This document shows positions 63,455 to 64,000 of a DNA stretch of 64,000 bases, one piece after another. Source of the DNA: Endobugula sp965214375 (GTDB taxonomy: Bacteria; Pseudomonadota; Gammaproteobacteria; Pseudomonadales; Cellvibrionaceae); contig OZ243947.1 in the NCBI GenBank assembly GCA_965214375.1, forward strand, positions 868,001 to 932,000. Reading direction: 5' to 3'. The notes under the pieces are model-generated. The model worked only from the letters and a program-made list of their open reading frames with translations, was not told the origin of the DNA and ran no database searches. The position numbers and the translations under genes are program-made. Each line of letters begins with the position of its first letter. The stretch's first letter is position 1.

Positions 63455-64000
63455 ATGAGCTATAACTCTTCTTTTGCACACTCTATCGCTGAACAACTAA
63501 CCACAGCAATCGATAATAAATGTATTGATGTCCCTATCCTGCCCACCGCAGCACAGCAAGTGATTAGCATTACACAAGATCCAGATTCCGATGCGGCAAA
63601 ACTTGCCAAAATCATTCAATCAGACCCGACGCTAAGTGGACATGTAATGCGTATATCTAACTCAGCCGCGTATACACCTAACTCTAACCTTATTTCATTA
63701 CAACAAGCCATTACTCGTCTGGGTATGGTAGAAATCAGTAACATTGCGTTGTCTACGTCTTTAAACAGTAAAATGTTTAAAGCACCCGGCTATGAAGAAC
63801 ATATCGGATATATTTGGAAACATGCATTAATGACAGCCATTTGGTCTAAGGAAGTGGCTCGAAAATTACGGACTAATGTAGAAGCGGCATTTTTGTGCGG
63901 TTTATTACATTGTATTGGTAAAGCTGTCATTCTACAGACGATCGCTGATTTTCGCACAAGCAACGATAGTGTTATGGGTGATTACGACCTACAAAAATTA
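63455..64000 (+). CDS. HDOD domain protein, 3' truncated by window end
   Basis: The first 182 residues are present and open to the edge. The HDOD opening VPILPTAAQQVISITQDPDS (about residues 26-45), the KLAKIIQSDPTLSGHVMRISNS segment and the ITRLGMVEISNIA block are typical of this HD-related signalling domain, which lacks the metal-binding His-Asp. HDOD proteins act in chemotaxis, motility and stress signalling. AAGG lies 10 nt before the ATG. Later output domains, if any, are outside the window. Confidence 0.85.
   Translation, partial: MSYNSSFAHSIAEQLTTAIDNKCIDVPILPTAAQQVISITQDPDSDAAKLAKIIQSDPTLSGHVMRISNSAAYTPNSNLISLQQAITRLGMVEISNIALSTSLNSKMFKAPGYEEHIGYIWKHALMTAIWSKEVARKLRTNVEAAFLCGLLHCIGKAVILQTIADFRTSNDSVMGDYDLQKL

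Noticed and set aside
1..64000. CRISPR arrays, rRNA or tRNA genes, insertion sequences
   Set aside because: No regularly spaced repeats, no tRNA cloverleaf and no complete transposase were seen on either strand; short or divergent elements could still be missed by eye.

Overview
The window reads as a piece of a gammaproteobacterial chromosome with moderate to low GC. The evidence is synteny: aroA-tyrA-pheA-gyrA, then mtaD-ubiG-gph/mupP-yciK, mutS-fdxA and grxD-argD-argF are all blocks known from Pseudomonas-type genomes. The gene content fits a free-living aerobe or a recent descendant of one: sulfate assimilation, NDH-2, peroxiredoxins, chemoreceptors, c-di-GMP signalling. A Thiotrichales/Piscirickettsiaceae-like host is a guess from composition only; no rRNA or tRNA gene is present to settle it.

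Region 1 (1-11043) is the late, right-hand part of a Mu-like prophage. It runs from the tail assembly chaperone (with an apparent -2 frameshift signal) through tape measure, gpN, gp44, gp45, gp46, gp47, gp48, fibre and fibre-associated genes, a DUF1353-type membrane protein, then a Com-like zinc protein whose gene overlaps a DNA methyltransferase. A short protein resembling only the N-terminal DNA-binding part of a MuA transposase closes the element. It lies between two copies of a ~15-bp repeat, the second of which abuts the 3' end of cysN. gp47 and the methyltransferase each carry an in-frame TAA, so the prophage is probably defective.

Region 2 (11044-36224) is mostly housekeeping: cysDN; aroA, tyrA, pheA, gyrA; a 1-Cys peroxiredoxin and thiD; a TPP-riboswitch-controlled pyrimidine salvage operon (thiY-tenA-thiZ-thiX) followed by a flavodoxin; mtaD-ubiG-mupP/gph-yciK-djlA; a DAHP synthase; nfuA; a DEAD-box helicase. 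Compared with Pseudomonas, hisC, serC and mtnA are missing from the syntenic block, and the thiamine/peroxiredoxin genes sit where mtnA would be.

Region 3 (36225-64000) mixes housekeeping genes (mutS, fdxA, ahpC-type peroxiredoxin, mscS, grxD, argD, argF, gcvP, dinB) with signalling genes (two chemoreceptors, a diguanylate cyclase, a cyclic-nucleotide-binding protein, an HDOD protein), a HigBA toxin-antitoxin pair and small unknown genes.

The most striking feature is the number of damaged genes. Seven loci carry nonsense codons or indels although their flanking codons are still well conserved: gp47, the phage methyltransferase, NDH-2, a GrxA-like glutaredoxin, an OmpA-family porin, an omega-amidase-like nitrilase and a chemoreceptor. 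Many indels lie in homopolymers or a tetranucleotide repeat, so sequencing error, phase variation and real recent decay must be separated. A dispersed intergenic repeat family with two hairpins occurs at least twice in full, plus a fragment.
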